Shown: positions 17,881-26,086 of the stretch, piece by piece
How the letters are laid out: every line of letters begins with the position of its first letter
Position numbering within the stretch: position 1 is the stretch's first letter
Translations under genes and position numbers: made by a program
The notes under the pieces: generated by a model
Told to the model about the DNA's origin: nothing
The model's database searches: none
The model's input: the letters and a program-made list of their open reading frames with translations, nothing else
Assembly (NCBI RefSeq): GCF_000175935.2
Contig: NC_014837.1
Location: forward strand, 3,658,001-3,722,000
DNA length: 64,000 nt
Source of the DNA: Pantoea sp. At-9b
GTDB lineage: Bacteria; Pseudomonadota; Gammaproteobacteria; Enterobacterales; Enterobacteriaceae
Direction of reading: 5' to 3'

Positions 17881-19623
17881 TCAGGCTTGCCAGGGTAAAA
17901 CACCGTGCGGCAGACGGCGTGTCAGGCGGGTAGCCAGTGCCATCAGCAGGCAAACCACCACAATCATCAGACATCCGACCGCCGCCGCCAGTGACGCCGA
18001 ACCGCCTTCGTCGAGAAAGACAATGGTTGGCCCGATGGTCTGTGTTTGTGACGTCACCAGCAGCACCGACACCTGGATCTCATTCAGCGCCGTCAGGAAC
18101 ACCAGCACCGTCCCAGCCAGCGTCGAAGGGGCGGCCAGCGGTAGCAAAATATCGCGCATACGCCGCAGGAAACCGGCCCCACACAACCGCGCGGCTTCAT
18201 CCAGCGCCGGTTCCAGTTGGGCGAATCCGGCCAACGTCGGACGCAGCACCAGTGCAAGGAAGTTTGCCAGATAGGCGGCAAGGATGATCCAGACCGTGCC
18301 ATATAGCGACACCTCAATCAGCGGCAAGGGACGCAGAAAAAACAACAACGCCGCCACGCCGGTGACAATCCCCGGCAACGCATAGGTCAGTTCGCTGGCC
18401 AACCATAACCCCCGTACCAGTCGCGTGCGCCGCCAACTGAGGAAATACGCCAAAAACAGCGCCATCACGGTGAGGATAATCGCCGCCAGGCTGGTGAGGC
18501 CAAGGCTGGTGAGAAACGCCTGACGCACCGCCGGATAGCCCCACAAAGCAGCACGGAAGTTTTCCAGCGTCAGGGTCTGCCAGGTCAGCGCCTGGCCGTA
18601 GCCGTGCGTCAGCGCGGTGATCAGCAATGCGCTGACCGGCAGAAGTAAGGTCAACACCATCCATAACCATACGCAGGCCTCGACGACATAACGTGAGCGG
18701 CCCAACGGTTGCCGCCACAGACGAGGTGCCCCGCTGACACGAACATCATGGCGACCGCCCAGCCAGGCACTCAGCCCCATACCCGCCAGCGTAATCAGGG
18801 CGATCAACAGCGCATACACTGCCGTATTGGGTAACGCGCCAGGTCCAATACCGTTCAGTTGCTGATACACCAGGGTGATCAGCGTCGGTACACGCGCCGG
18901 AATACCCAGCATCGCCTGGATACCGAAATTGCCCGCAGCAGCGACAAACGTCAGCGCTGCGCTGGCAAAAATGGCCGGGCGCGCCAACGGCAGGATAATG
19001 GTGAACAGCACCCGCCAACGCGACGCCCCGCTCACCTGCGCAGCTTCCACCAGGTCGGCAGGCAAACGCCGCAGCCCGGCACGCACGGTTAGAAACACCA
19101 GCGGCGCATTGTGCATGCCCAACAGCAGTACGATTCCCGTCATCGAATACAACGGTTGCTCGCCGGGGGGGAACCACGGCAGCCCCAGCGCGGCAAACAG
19201 CAGCGCCAGCGGACTGGAAGGCGCTAACGCTTGCAACCAGGCCAGCGCCGTCACCTGTGGTGGGATCATCAATGGCAGGATAAAGGCAAACACCCAGGCG
19301 GTTTTTGCCCGTAAATCGGTGAGCGCCACCAGCCAGGCGGCAAAGGTGCCGAGCAACAAAGACAGGGCGGTTGAACTCAGGGCGATCAGCAGCGTGTTGC
19401 TGGTCGCAACCAGCACCCGCTCGCTGCCCAGCAAGCGCAGCAGCCGCGCCATATCCGGTACACCCTGCGGTGCCAGCGCGGTCCACACCAGCCGCAGCAA
19501 CGGTGCCACCGACAGTGACGCAATCAGCAGCACCATCAGCACCAGCACGACCCCTTCACTGCGCAGCCGCCAGCGTTGACCGCCGCGTGCCGCATTCCGC
19601 CATTCGTTGCTCAGCACGCTCAT
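17881..19623 (-). CDS. ABC transporter permease, fused double module, ferric/thiamine type
   Basis: Inner membrane permease of 580 residues made of two tandem BPD_transp_1 modules, each of about six helices. The coupling (EAA) loops read LVEAAQVSGASRWRVLF in the first half and LDEAARLCGAGFLRRM in the second. Fused permeases of this design occur in ferric iron (FbpB/AfuB), thiamine and some phosphonate importers. The gene begins 2 bp after the preceding binding-protein gene and is the last of a three-gene unit (ATPase, binding protein, permease). The substrate remains uncertain. Confidence 0.87.
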   Translation of the reverse strand: MSVLSNEWRNAARGGQRWRLRSEGVVLVLMVLLIASLSVAPLLRLVWTALAPQGVPDMARLLRLLGSERVLVATSNTLLIALSSTALSLLLGTFAAWLVALTDLRAKTAWVFAFILPLMIPPQVTALAWLQALAPSSPLALLFAALGLPWFPPGEQPLYSMTGIVLLLGMHNAPLVFLTVRAGLRRLPADLVEAAQVSGASRWRVLFTIILPLARPAIFASAALTFVAAAGNFGIQAMLGIPARVPTLITLVYQQLNGIGPGALPNTAVYALLIALITLAGMGLSAWLGGRHDVRVSGAPRLWRQPLGRSRYVVEACVWLWMVLTLLLPVSALLITALTHGYGQALTWQTLTLENFRAALWGYPAVRQAFLTSLGLTSLAAIILTVMALFLAYFLSWRRTRLVRGLWLASELTYALPGIVTGVAALLFFLRPLPLIEVSLYGTVWIILAAYLANFLALVLRPTLAGFAQLEPALDEAARLCGAGFLRRMRDILLPLAAPSTLAGTVLVFLTALNEIQVSVLLVTSQTQTIGPTIVFLDEGGSASLAAAVGCLMIVVVCLLMALATRLTRRLPHGVLPWQA

Positions 19624-19625
19624 CG

Positions 19626-20615
19626 TCAGCCGCCAAATAGCTGAGTGAACTGGTCGCGCACCTCAGCATCCTCGTTGATGGCTTTTGCCACATCCGGCGT
19701 CAACAACTTGATCTGGCTGATGGGGGTAAAGCCTGCCGGGGCCGCCACGCGATCATCCACCGGGCGATTGCCCTGCTCGACCACCAGTTTTTGTCCTTGC
19801 TCCGACAGCATAAAATCGACGAAGGCTTTGGCCGCTGGCAGGTTATGCACCGTCTTCATGATCGCCACCGGCTCCGTGACATAAGAGACGCCCTCTTTCG
19901 GATAGACCAGGTCCACCGGCGATCCCTTTTTCTTTGCCAGGATCACATCGGCATCGGTGATCACACCATATTTATCCAGGCCACTGGCTACCGCCTTCAA
20001 TGCCGGGCCGTTGCCGCCCTGCGGAGCCACGCCAATCGCCGCCAGTTTTTTGTAGAAATCCCAGCCAATATCGGGCGTGTTGATATCGGTATGCAGCTTG
20101 TACAGCGCGGCCCCGGAGTACAGCGGGCTGGGCATCGCGATTTGACCTTTATTTGCGGCCACCGCCAACGCGTTCCAGCTGTCGATCGGTTTCGCATGCT
20201 GGGTGTTATACGCAATCACCGTGGAAATAATTTTGGTGCCAAAGAAGGTTTTATCTTTGTCGTAGAACGACGCATTGATATGGCTGACCGGCGCATCCTG
20301 GTAGCTATATAACTGGTTCTCTTTTTTCAGTGCGCCGAGGTTGATGGCATCGGCAATCAGCAGCACGTCGGGTTTTGCCTGGCCGCTCATCATCTCAGTA
20401 CGCAACACGTTCATCAGTTGGGTAGTGCCATTGCGCGTCCACTCCACCTCCACGTTAGGGTAAGCGGCTTTGAAAGCATCAATGGTTTGTTGCGCGATTT
20501 CGGGAGCCTGTGAGGTGTATACCACCAGTTTGCCTGAGGGTGTGTCGGCAGCGTGGCTGGCCGCTGCGAGCAATAATCCACTGGATAACAGCAAAACATT
20601 TAACGAAGTGCGCAT
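19626..20615 (-). CDS. ABC transporter periplasmic substrate-binding protein, family 1 (ferric-type)
   Basis: Exported binding protein of about 329 residues with a Sec signal peptide (SLNVLLLSSGLLLAAASHA, cleavage before AD). The mature start GKLVVYTSQAPEIAQQTIDA is typical of the FbpA/AfuA/FutA group; relatives carry Fe(III), but AfuA was shown to bind sugar phosphates, so the ligand cannot be assigned by similarity alone. Two ATGs are possible: 20627 lacks a clear ribosome site, while 20615 has GGAAAAGG shortly before it and is used here. The gene lies between the ATPase and permease genes with almost no spacing. Confidence 0.83.
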   Translation of the reverse strand: MRTSLNVLLLSSGLLLAAASHAADTPSGKLVVYTSQAPEIAQQTIDAFKAAYPNVEVEWTRNGTTQLMNVLRTEMMSGQAKPDVLLIADAINLGALKKENQLYSYQDAPVSHINASFYDKDKTFFGTKIISTVIAYNTQHAKPIDSWNALAVAANKGQIAMPSPLYSGAALYKLHTDINTPDIGWDFYKKLAAIGVAPQGGNGPALKAVASGLDKYGVITDADVILAKKKGSPVDLVYPKEGVSYVTEPVAIMKTVHNLPAAKAFVDFMLSEQGQKLVVEQGNRPVDDRVAAPAGFTPISQIKLLTPDVAKAINEDAEVRDQFTQLFGG

Positions 20616-20633
20616 AGCCTTTTCCATGAGTTG

Positions 20634-21701
20634 TTATGAAGGAAGAATCCAGCCGTCGCGGACTGCCACACCGACGGTGGCAGCGACAACGGGTAGCGGG
20701 CCATCCGCCAGCATCAGCGTCAGGCTGCTTTCGGGCGCATCCAGAGGCATCAGGTTCAGCTGATGGTGGCCGCCGCGATAAATCACGCGCTGCACGCGCG
20801 CGGCAAATTGTGCTTCGCGCGGTCCCGCCAGCGCGAAATCGACCGCATGAAAACTGGCTTTGCCTTGTGGACAGGGTTGCTGCTGCGGTGCGCAGCGCAA
20901 CGACACGCGCAACCCGCACAAGGTGGCGAATGCCCGCCCCTCGCCAACCGGTTCGATATCGCTGACGGGCAGCACTTTGCCATCGTCAATAAAGGTAGCG
21001 ACCATCTGGTTAGCCGGTTCACGCCACAGGGTTTGCGGAGTGGCGAACTGCATCACGCGGCCGCCATCCATCACCACGATACGATCGGCCAATGCCATGG
21101 CTTCATGTTGATCATGGGTGATGTACAGCAGCGTGGCGTGGCTATGTCGGTGGAAGCGCCGGAACTCCTCCTCCATGGTGGCGCGCAGATGCACATCCAG
21201 ATTGGCGAGCGGTTCATCCAGCAGCACCAACGAGGGCTGAGCCACCAAACAACGTGCCAGCGCGACGCGCTGCCGCTGTCCACCGGAGAGATCGGCCGGA
21301 CGACGCCCGGCAAAGGCTTGCAGCCCAACCAGCGCCAGCGCCTGCTGGGTGCGCTGCTCACGTTGGTGACGTGCCACGCCGTTGACCTTCAGGCTGTAGG
21401 CAACGTTTTCCGCCACCGTCATATGCGGCCACAAGGCATAGCTCTGAAACACCACGCCGAGTTGGCGCTCCTCGGGCGGCAGATGGACGCCCGCAGCAGC
21501 AAAGCAGCGATCGCCGACGTGGATCTCACCGGCATCGGCGGTTTCAAAGCCCGCCAGCAGACGTAACAGGGTGGTTTTGCCGCAGCCGGAAGGGCCAAGT
21601 ACGGCGATAAATTCTCCCTGCGCGATATGCAGGGAGATGTCATGCAGGACCGGCTGTGCCGCGAAAGATTTGCACAGTCCGCGAAGGGTAATCGCCGCCA
21701 T
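20634..21701 (-). CDS. ABC transporter ATP-binding protein (ferric/polyamine-type)
   Basis: Cytosolic ATPase of about 355 residues powering the adjacent permease. Walker A is GPSGCGKTT, the Q-loop sits in GVVFQSYALWPHM, the signature is LSGGQRQR, Walker B is LVLLDEP, and the switch His is in YITHDQHEAM. A C-terminal TOBE-like domain follows from about residue 245. The ATG at 21701 has AGG about 8 bp upstream; a TTG directly before it is an alternative. It is first of the ATPase-binding protein-permease unit, whereas ferric operons usually start with the binding protein. Confidence 0.9.
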   Translation of the reverse strand: MAAITLRGLCKSFAAQPVLHDISLHIAQGEFIAVLGPSGCGKTTLLRLLAGFETADAGEIHVGDRCFAAAGVHLPPEERQLGVVFQSYALWPHMTVAENVAYSLKVNGVARHQREQRTQQALALVGLQAFAGRRPADLSGGQRQRVALARCLVAQPSLVLLDEPLANLDVHLRATMEEEFRRFHRHSHATLLYITHDQHEAMALADRIVVMDGGRVMQFATPQTLWREPANQMVATFIDDGKVLPVSDIEPVGEGRAFATLCGLRVSLRCAPQQQPCPQGKASFHAVDFALAGPREAQFAARVQRVIYRGGHHQLNLMPLDAPESSLTLMLADGPLPVVAATVGVAVRDGWILPS

Positions 21702-21772
21702 CAATTGGGCCTTTATCTGACAATTTGGCTAAGACCCTACGACAATCAGATGACAGCGCCGTGACATTGGGT

Positions 21773-23494
21773 TTACGTTTCCGTGCCAGATTCCGTCAGA
21801 TGCATCGCGATATAGCGCTCGTACCGCGCGGCTTTGACCCGCGTCAGGTCAACCAACACCAGACCATCGATGCAGTGGTTAAAGTCGGGATCGCTACCGA
21901 AATCAATAAACTGCACGCCACCCGGCTCGCACAGCTCCGAGTATTGCTTGTACAGCGTCGGAATGGCGGTGCCGAGGTTGGCAAGCAGATGCTTCAACCG
22001 GCGCAGATCTTCCTGGTAATTGTCACCGGTAAACTGTGCCAACACTTCCGGTAATGAAGCCGGATAGGGACGACGTGATGTCGCCAGCGGCAACTCCGTC
22101 GGGAAATAGAGACGATAAAACGCCACCAGCAAGTCGCGGGCAGCCAGCGGCATCCCGCCGGAGATCGACACCGGGCCAAACAAATAACGGGTTTCCGGGT
22201 AACGCGCGATATAGGCACCAATCCCCATCCACAGGTAATCCAGCCCGCGTTTGCCCCAGTAGGCCGGCTGGATAAAGCTGCGCCCCAGCTCCAGCCCCTG
22301 GCGGATGATTGGCAACATCCGTTCGTCATAATGGAACAGGCTGTCGCTGTAGATCCCTTCCAGGCCGCGCCGCTCCAGCTGTTCTCCACCCGGAATAAAA
22401 CGGTACGCGCCGACAATCTCCAGCTCGGCGTCATCCCACAAAATCAGGTGATAATAATCATCATCGTACTTATCCAGGTCACGACGTCGGCCACTGCCCT
22501 CGCCTACCGCGCGGAAGGCAATTTCACGCAGCCTTCCCAGCTCACGCAGCAACGGCACCCAGCTTGCGCCATTACGCCGCCACAGGTAGATCTGCTTGCC
22601 ATCCGGCAAGGTGCCGAGTTGCTCGCTCTCCAGCAGGGCTTTTTTCAGCTCGGCACGATCTTCCGGGCGGGCAATCGCCGCTTCGGTTTGAAACAGGCCG
22701 CGCCGCCCCTGACCGACACGGTACAGATGCTTCCGCAGGCGTTTCGCCAGCTCTTTACCTGGCGTATGGCCATCGTGCCAGTGCGCAAACGGGATCTGCT
22801 CGCCGATATGCAGCTTGATACGCGAACCGCGCTGGCGAAACATCTCGCGCACCAGCATCAGCAAGGCCAGTGGCGGGGCAATCTGGGTAGCGGCATAAAA
22901 AGCCGCGCTGTTGCGTCCCACCACGTGTACCGGCACCAGCGGTGCACGCGCACGCGCCGCGAGGCGCAGGAAACTGTGATGCCAGCGGCGATCGCGCACC
23001 CCACGGGTGGTCAGACGCGATACTTCGCCTGCCGGGAAAATGATCAGTGCGCCCTGATTATCGAGATGCTGTTGCATACGCGTCAGCTGTTCACGGCTGG
23101 TGCGGTTGCCCATGTTATCCACCGGCAGCATCAGATTATTCAGCGGTTCCAGCATCATCAGCATGCGGTTAGCAACGATTTTCACATCACGTCGCACCTG
23201 CGACACGGCAGCCAGCAGTGCCAGACCATCCAGCGCACCAAGCGGGTGGTTAGCGACAATCACCACCGGGCCATGCGAGGGGATTTGTTCCAGATCGCGC
23301 TCGCTTAACTCGCAGCGTACATCAAGGTGTTCCAGCACCTGCTCCACCATATCCACCCCTTGCAGGTGGCGGTAGCGCGCGGCAAATTGTTGAAATTCGT
23401 TTTCACGCAGTGCCCATTTCAACAGGCTTTTTTGCCATCCCGCCGGTTGAAAGCCTGGCCAGTAAGTATTGAGAACCTGATCAACAGAAAACAT
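21773..23494 (-). CDS. olsF: Bifunctional ornithine lipid synthase, OlsF-like (O-acyltransferase plus N-acyltransferase)
   Basis: A 573-residue fusion. The N-terminal half is a PlsC/lysophospholipid-acyltransferase domain with the catalytic motif VANHPLGALDG at 80-90 and a PAGEVSR block. The C-terminal half is an OlsB-like GNAT acyltransferase with GAYRFIPGGEQLERRGLEG and IYSDSLFHYD. This two-domain order matches OlsF described in Serratia, which makes phosphorus-free ornithine lipids from ornithine in the membrane. The H-to-D spacing is HX5D, one residue longer than in PlsC. A possible Pho box lies upstream at 23546-23563, consistent with phosphate-starvation control. It follows the Anbu gene by 140 bp. 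Function is inferred from domain layout. Confidence 0.8.
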   Translation of the reverse strand: MFSVDQVLNTYWPGFQPAGWQKSLLKWALRENEFQQFAARYRHLQGVDMVEQVLEHLDVRCELSERDLEQIPSHGPVVIVANHPLGALDGLALLAAVSQVRRDVKIVANRMLMMLEPLNNLMLPVDNMGNRTSREQLTRMQQHLDNQGALIIFPAGEVSRLTTRGVRDRRWHHSFLRLAARARAPLVPVHVVGRNSAAFYAATQIAPPLALLMLVREMFRQRGSRIKLHIGEQIPFAHWHDGHTPGKELAKRLRKHLYRVGQGRRGLFQTEAAIARPEDRAELKKALLESEQLGTLPDGKQIYLWRRNGASWVPLLRELGRLREIAFRAVGEGSGRRRDLDKYDDDYYHLILWDDAELEIVGAYRFIPGGEQLERRGLEGIYSDSLFHYDERMLPIIRQGLELGRSFIQPAYWGKRGLDYLWMGIGAYIARYPETRYLFGPVSISGGMPLAARDLLVAFYRLYFPTELPLATSRRPYPASLPEVLAQFTGDNYQEDLRRLKHLLANLGTAIPTLYKQYSELCEPGGVQFIDFGSDPDFNHCIDGLVLVDLTRVKAARYERYIAMHLTESGTET

Positions 23495-23545
23495 AGTTCA
23501 CCTTCTTGTATGGAGCGGTTATCGCCCCGAAGGTAAAACGGCTTG

Positions 23546-23563
23546 TTTTCAGATTTATGACGT
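23546..23563 (-). promoter_or_regulatory. Candidate Pho box upstream of olsF
   Basis: The minus strand reads ACGTCATAAATCTGAAAA. The first half matches CTGTCAT at five of seven bases, the AAAT spacer fits, and the second half keeps CTG but then diverges. It lies 52-69 bp before the olsF ATG, a suitable distance for PhoB. This is a suggestive single match, not a strong one. Confidence 0.4.
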
Positions 23564-23634
23564 GAGGGGGTGGTTTGAAAAGACACGCAATAATTTGCGC
23601 CGCAACGGTGGGTCGCGGCGCGGTTTATCACGTT

Positions 23635-24339
23635 TTACAATTTCAGCGGCGGTAACTGCGAGAACACGCTCAGCAGCCCTTTACTCCACAGCTGGCGAAT
23701 CTGCGAAAAATAGGGGTGCTGGTCGGTAATATGGTACTGCTCGTTATCGCTAAAAGTGTCGCTGTGATAAATCATCACATCCAGCGGCAACCCGACCGAG
23801 ATATTACTCGCCAGGGTGGAATCCATCGAAATCAGCGCGCACTGCATCGCCTGGCTGAGCGGTGTTTCGTAGCGCAGCACCCGGTCGATAATGGGTTTGC
23901 CGTATTTGCTTTCACCAATCTGGAAATACGGGGTATCGACGCTGGCTTCAATAAAATTCCCCTGCGGGTAGATTTGAAACAGCCGTGGCTCCTCGCCACG
24001 GATCTGTCCGCCGAGTAACAGCGTACCGCCAAACTCTTCACCATCGCGCTTAATCACTTCGCGCAGCGTCTCGCCCACCAGTAACGCAATGTCGTACAAC
24101 GATTTCCCGTTCAACAGATTGGGTTGGTCGTGGTCATCATTACCGCGTCGCAGTAGGCTCATCACGCTTTGCGTGGTGGCGAGATTGCCAGCGCTTTGCA
24201 ACACCAGCGTGCGTTCATCATCCACCTGAAACACATGCAACTTACGAAACGACGAAATATGATCGACGCCCGCGTTGGTGCGTGAGTCGGAAACAAAAAT
24301 CATCCCTGATGATAAACGCATTGCCACACAATAAGTCAT
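23635..24339 (-). CDS. Anbu, ancestral proteasome-like beta subunit
   Basis: A 234-residue Ntn-hydrolase of the Anbu family, bacterial relatives of proteasome beta subunits that assemble into helical or ring-like particles. Starting at ATG 24339 puts a threonine directly after Met (MTYCVAMRLSSG), so Met removal would expose the nucleophile Thr1; D17 (SDSRT) and K32 (SFRKLHVF) complete the expected site. A GTG 6 bp upstream is possible but would bury Thr1. It is last of a four-gene operon with ATP-grasp, alpha-E and transglutaminase-like genes, the association typical of Anbu. The natural substrate is unknown. Confidence 0.9.
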   Translation of the reverse strand: MTYCVAMRLSSGMIFVSDSRTNAGVDHISSFRKLHVFQVDDERTLVLQSAGNLATTQSVMSLLRRGNDDHDQPNLLNGKSLYDIALLVGETLREVIKRDGEEFGGTLLLGGQIRGEEPRLFQIYPQGNFIEASVDTPYFQIGESKYGKPIIDRVLRYETPLSQAMQCALISMDSTLASNISVGLPLDVMIYHSDTFSDNEQYHITDQHPYFSQIRQLWSKGLLSVFSQLPPLKL

Positions 24340-24359
24340 AGTCACGCCTGCAAAGAGAA

Positions 24360-25160
24360 TTACTGCTGCGAGTGCACCTGTTGCACCGCAGCCACCGCCA
24401 GCATATCTTCACCCCCGCCGCCCAAACGCATGCCGCGTACCGGACAGGCATCGAGATAATCCACGCCCACCGCCAGTCGCAAGTGCTGCCGGGTGCTGCG
24501 GGTATTGTTGGTGATATCAAAGCTGTGCCAACTGCCATCCAGCCAGGCCTCAACCCAGGCATGGGTGGCAACGTGTTCGACATTGTCAGTATAGAGATAA
24601 CCGCTGACATAACGCGCCGGAATCCCCAGACTGCGACAGCAGGCAAGAAACACGTGGCTGTGATCCTGGCAAACGCCAGAGCCGGCGGCAAATACTTTCG
24701 CGGCGGTATCACTCACCTGCGTGCTGCCGGGCCGATAAGGCATTTTCAGCAGCAGTTCTCCCATCAGTTTTTCCAGGCTGGCGAGCGGCGCTTCAGGTCG
24801 CCAGTAACGCAGAGCAAAATCGCGGATAGCGCTATCCGGCTGGGTCAGCGGCGTGCCACGCAGGAAAATCAGCGGCGACAGCGTTGAATCGGGATCGGCC
24901 GCCAGTTCACCTTCATCCAGGATATCCACCACGCCACGCGCGGCAATCTCCAGCATCTGATGCGGGGTGTCCAGCGTCAGCACATGCATCACGTTGCCGT
25001 AAGCATCGACGGTACGGGTGGCATCACAGGGCAGCGCCAGCTCCCACGACAGCACTTTCTGATGCACCGAGTTTTGCGGCGTCAGGCGCAGATACTGGGT
25101 GCTGAGTTTGACCTGCTGCTCATAGGCATACCAGGTTTTATGCTCGATATTCAGTCTCAT
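24360..25160 (-). CDS. Transglutaminase-like cysteine protease family protein
   Basis: A 266-residue protein with an N-terminal transglutaminase-associated beta domain and a C-terminal transglutaminase/papain-like core. The catalytic triad is visible as C164 (GSGVCQDHSH), H200 (ATHAWVEAW) and D215 (SFDITNNT). Members of this bacterial group are thought to be peptidases or amide-bond enzymes rather than cross-linkers. Its start overlaps the end of the alpha-E gene by 4 bp, and Anbu follows 20 bp later. Conserved linkage suggests it acts with the ATP-grasp protein and Anbu in making or turning over a peptide. Confidence 0.9.
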   Translation of the reverse strand: MRLNIEHKTWYAYEQQVKLSTQYLRLTPQNSVHQKVLSWELALPCDATRTVDAYGNVMHVLTLDTPHQMLEIAARGVVDILDEGELAADPDSTLSPLIFLRGTPLTQPDSAIRDFALRYWRPEAPLASLEKLMGELLLKMPYRPGSTQVSDTAAKVFAAGSGVCQDHSHVFLACCRSLGIPARYVSGYLYTDNVEHVATHAWVEAWLDGSWHSFDITNNTRSTRQHLRLAVGVDYLDACPVRGMRLGGGGEDMLAVAAVQQVHSQQ

Positions 25161-26086
25161 TTTGCCTCCAAATACGTGTGATTGATGCTGTCTGCCAAGG
25201 CGTTGATGTTCTCAAGGAAATGGTTCAGCCAGTGGTTCAGGCCGTCACGCGTCAGGCTCTCCCAGGTGCTGAAGCGCATCTCAGCCAGCAGTACTGTGGC
25301 GAGATAGCGCGGACGATCTTCGCCGCTGCTGCCGATCTGCTCCAGTTGGTTAGCGATCTCCTCGATGCAGGAGTGCAAGGATCGTGGGCTTTCGCTGCGC
25401 AGAATCAGCATTTCATTGACCAGATCCGGCATCAGTTGTTGTTTGAAAATCGCGTTATACGCCTCGCGCGCGGACACCGCGCGCAGCAGGGTGTCGAGGC
25501 AATAATATTCACGCACCGAATCGGGGTGCTGCTCCAGCAATTGCTGATTGACGCTCAGCAGACGGGTACTGCCGTCAGCGCGTTCCATCAGCGTGCCGAG
25601 ACGGATAAAGCTCATGGCATCGCCACGCAGCAGGGTGCCAAACATCGCCCCGCGAAACAGGTGAGAACGTTCTTTTACCCAGTCGAAAAAGCTGTCGGCA
25701 TTGGCGCTGGTGATCCCGCGACGACGCATTTTGCGCATCTCGATCCAAGTCGAGTTGATGCTTTCCCATACCTCTGAGGAGAGGCTACCGCGCACCGCGT
25801 GGGCGTTGTTCCACGCTGATTGCCAGCAGCTGAAAATGCTGCTGGGGTTGCGCTCGTCAAGGGCAAAAAAGTTAAACAACTGCGGCATGGTGAAACGCCC
25901 GTTAAGGGTTTCAAACAGCTGACGCGTGCCCGTGAGGTTGAGCGGCAACAGCAGCTCATCACCGTGACTGTTACGCACCGGCATCAGCGACAGCCGGTTC
26001 GTCACATCCAATACCCTGGCGAGTTGTTCCGCGCGCTCCAGATAGCGCGCCATCCAATAGAGGCCACTGGCCGTGCGGCTTAGCAT
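25157..26086 (-). CDS. Alpha-E domain protein of the Anbu operon
   Basis: A 309-residue, mostly alpha-helical protein beginning MLSRTASGLYWMARYLERAE, the characteristic opening of the alpha-E family (DUF403). No catalytic role has been shown for the family. It is found almost always next to a circularly permuted ATP-grasp and a transglutaminase-like gene, suggesting a scaffold or carrier in the same process. It overlaps both neighbours: 7 bp with the ATP-grasp gene and 4 bp with the transglutaminase gene, indicating translational coupling. Confidence 0.9.
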   Translation of the reverse strand: MLSRTASGLYWMARYLERAEQLARVLDVTNRLSLMPVRNSHGDELLLPLNLTGTRQLFETLNGRFTMPQLFNFFALDERNPSSIFSCWQSAWNNAHAVRGSLSSEVWESINSTWIEMRKMRRRGITSANADSFFDWVKERSHLFRGAMFGTLLRGDAMSFIRLGTLMERADGSTRLLSVNQQLLEQHPDSVREYYCLDTLLRAVSAREAYNAIFKQQLMPDLVNEMLILRSESPRSLHSCIEEIANQLEQIGSSGEDRPRYLATVLLAEMRFSTWESLTRDGLNHWLNHFLENINALADSINHTYLEAK

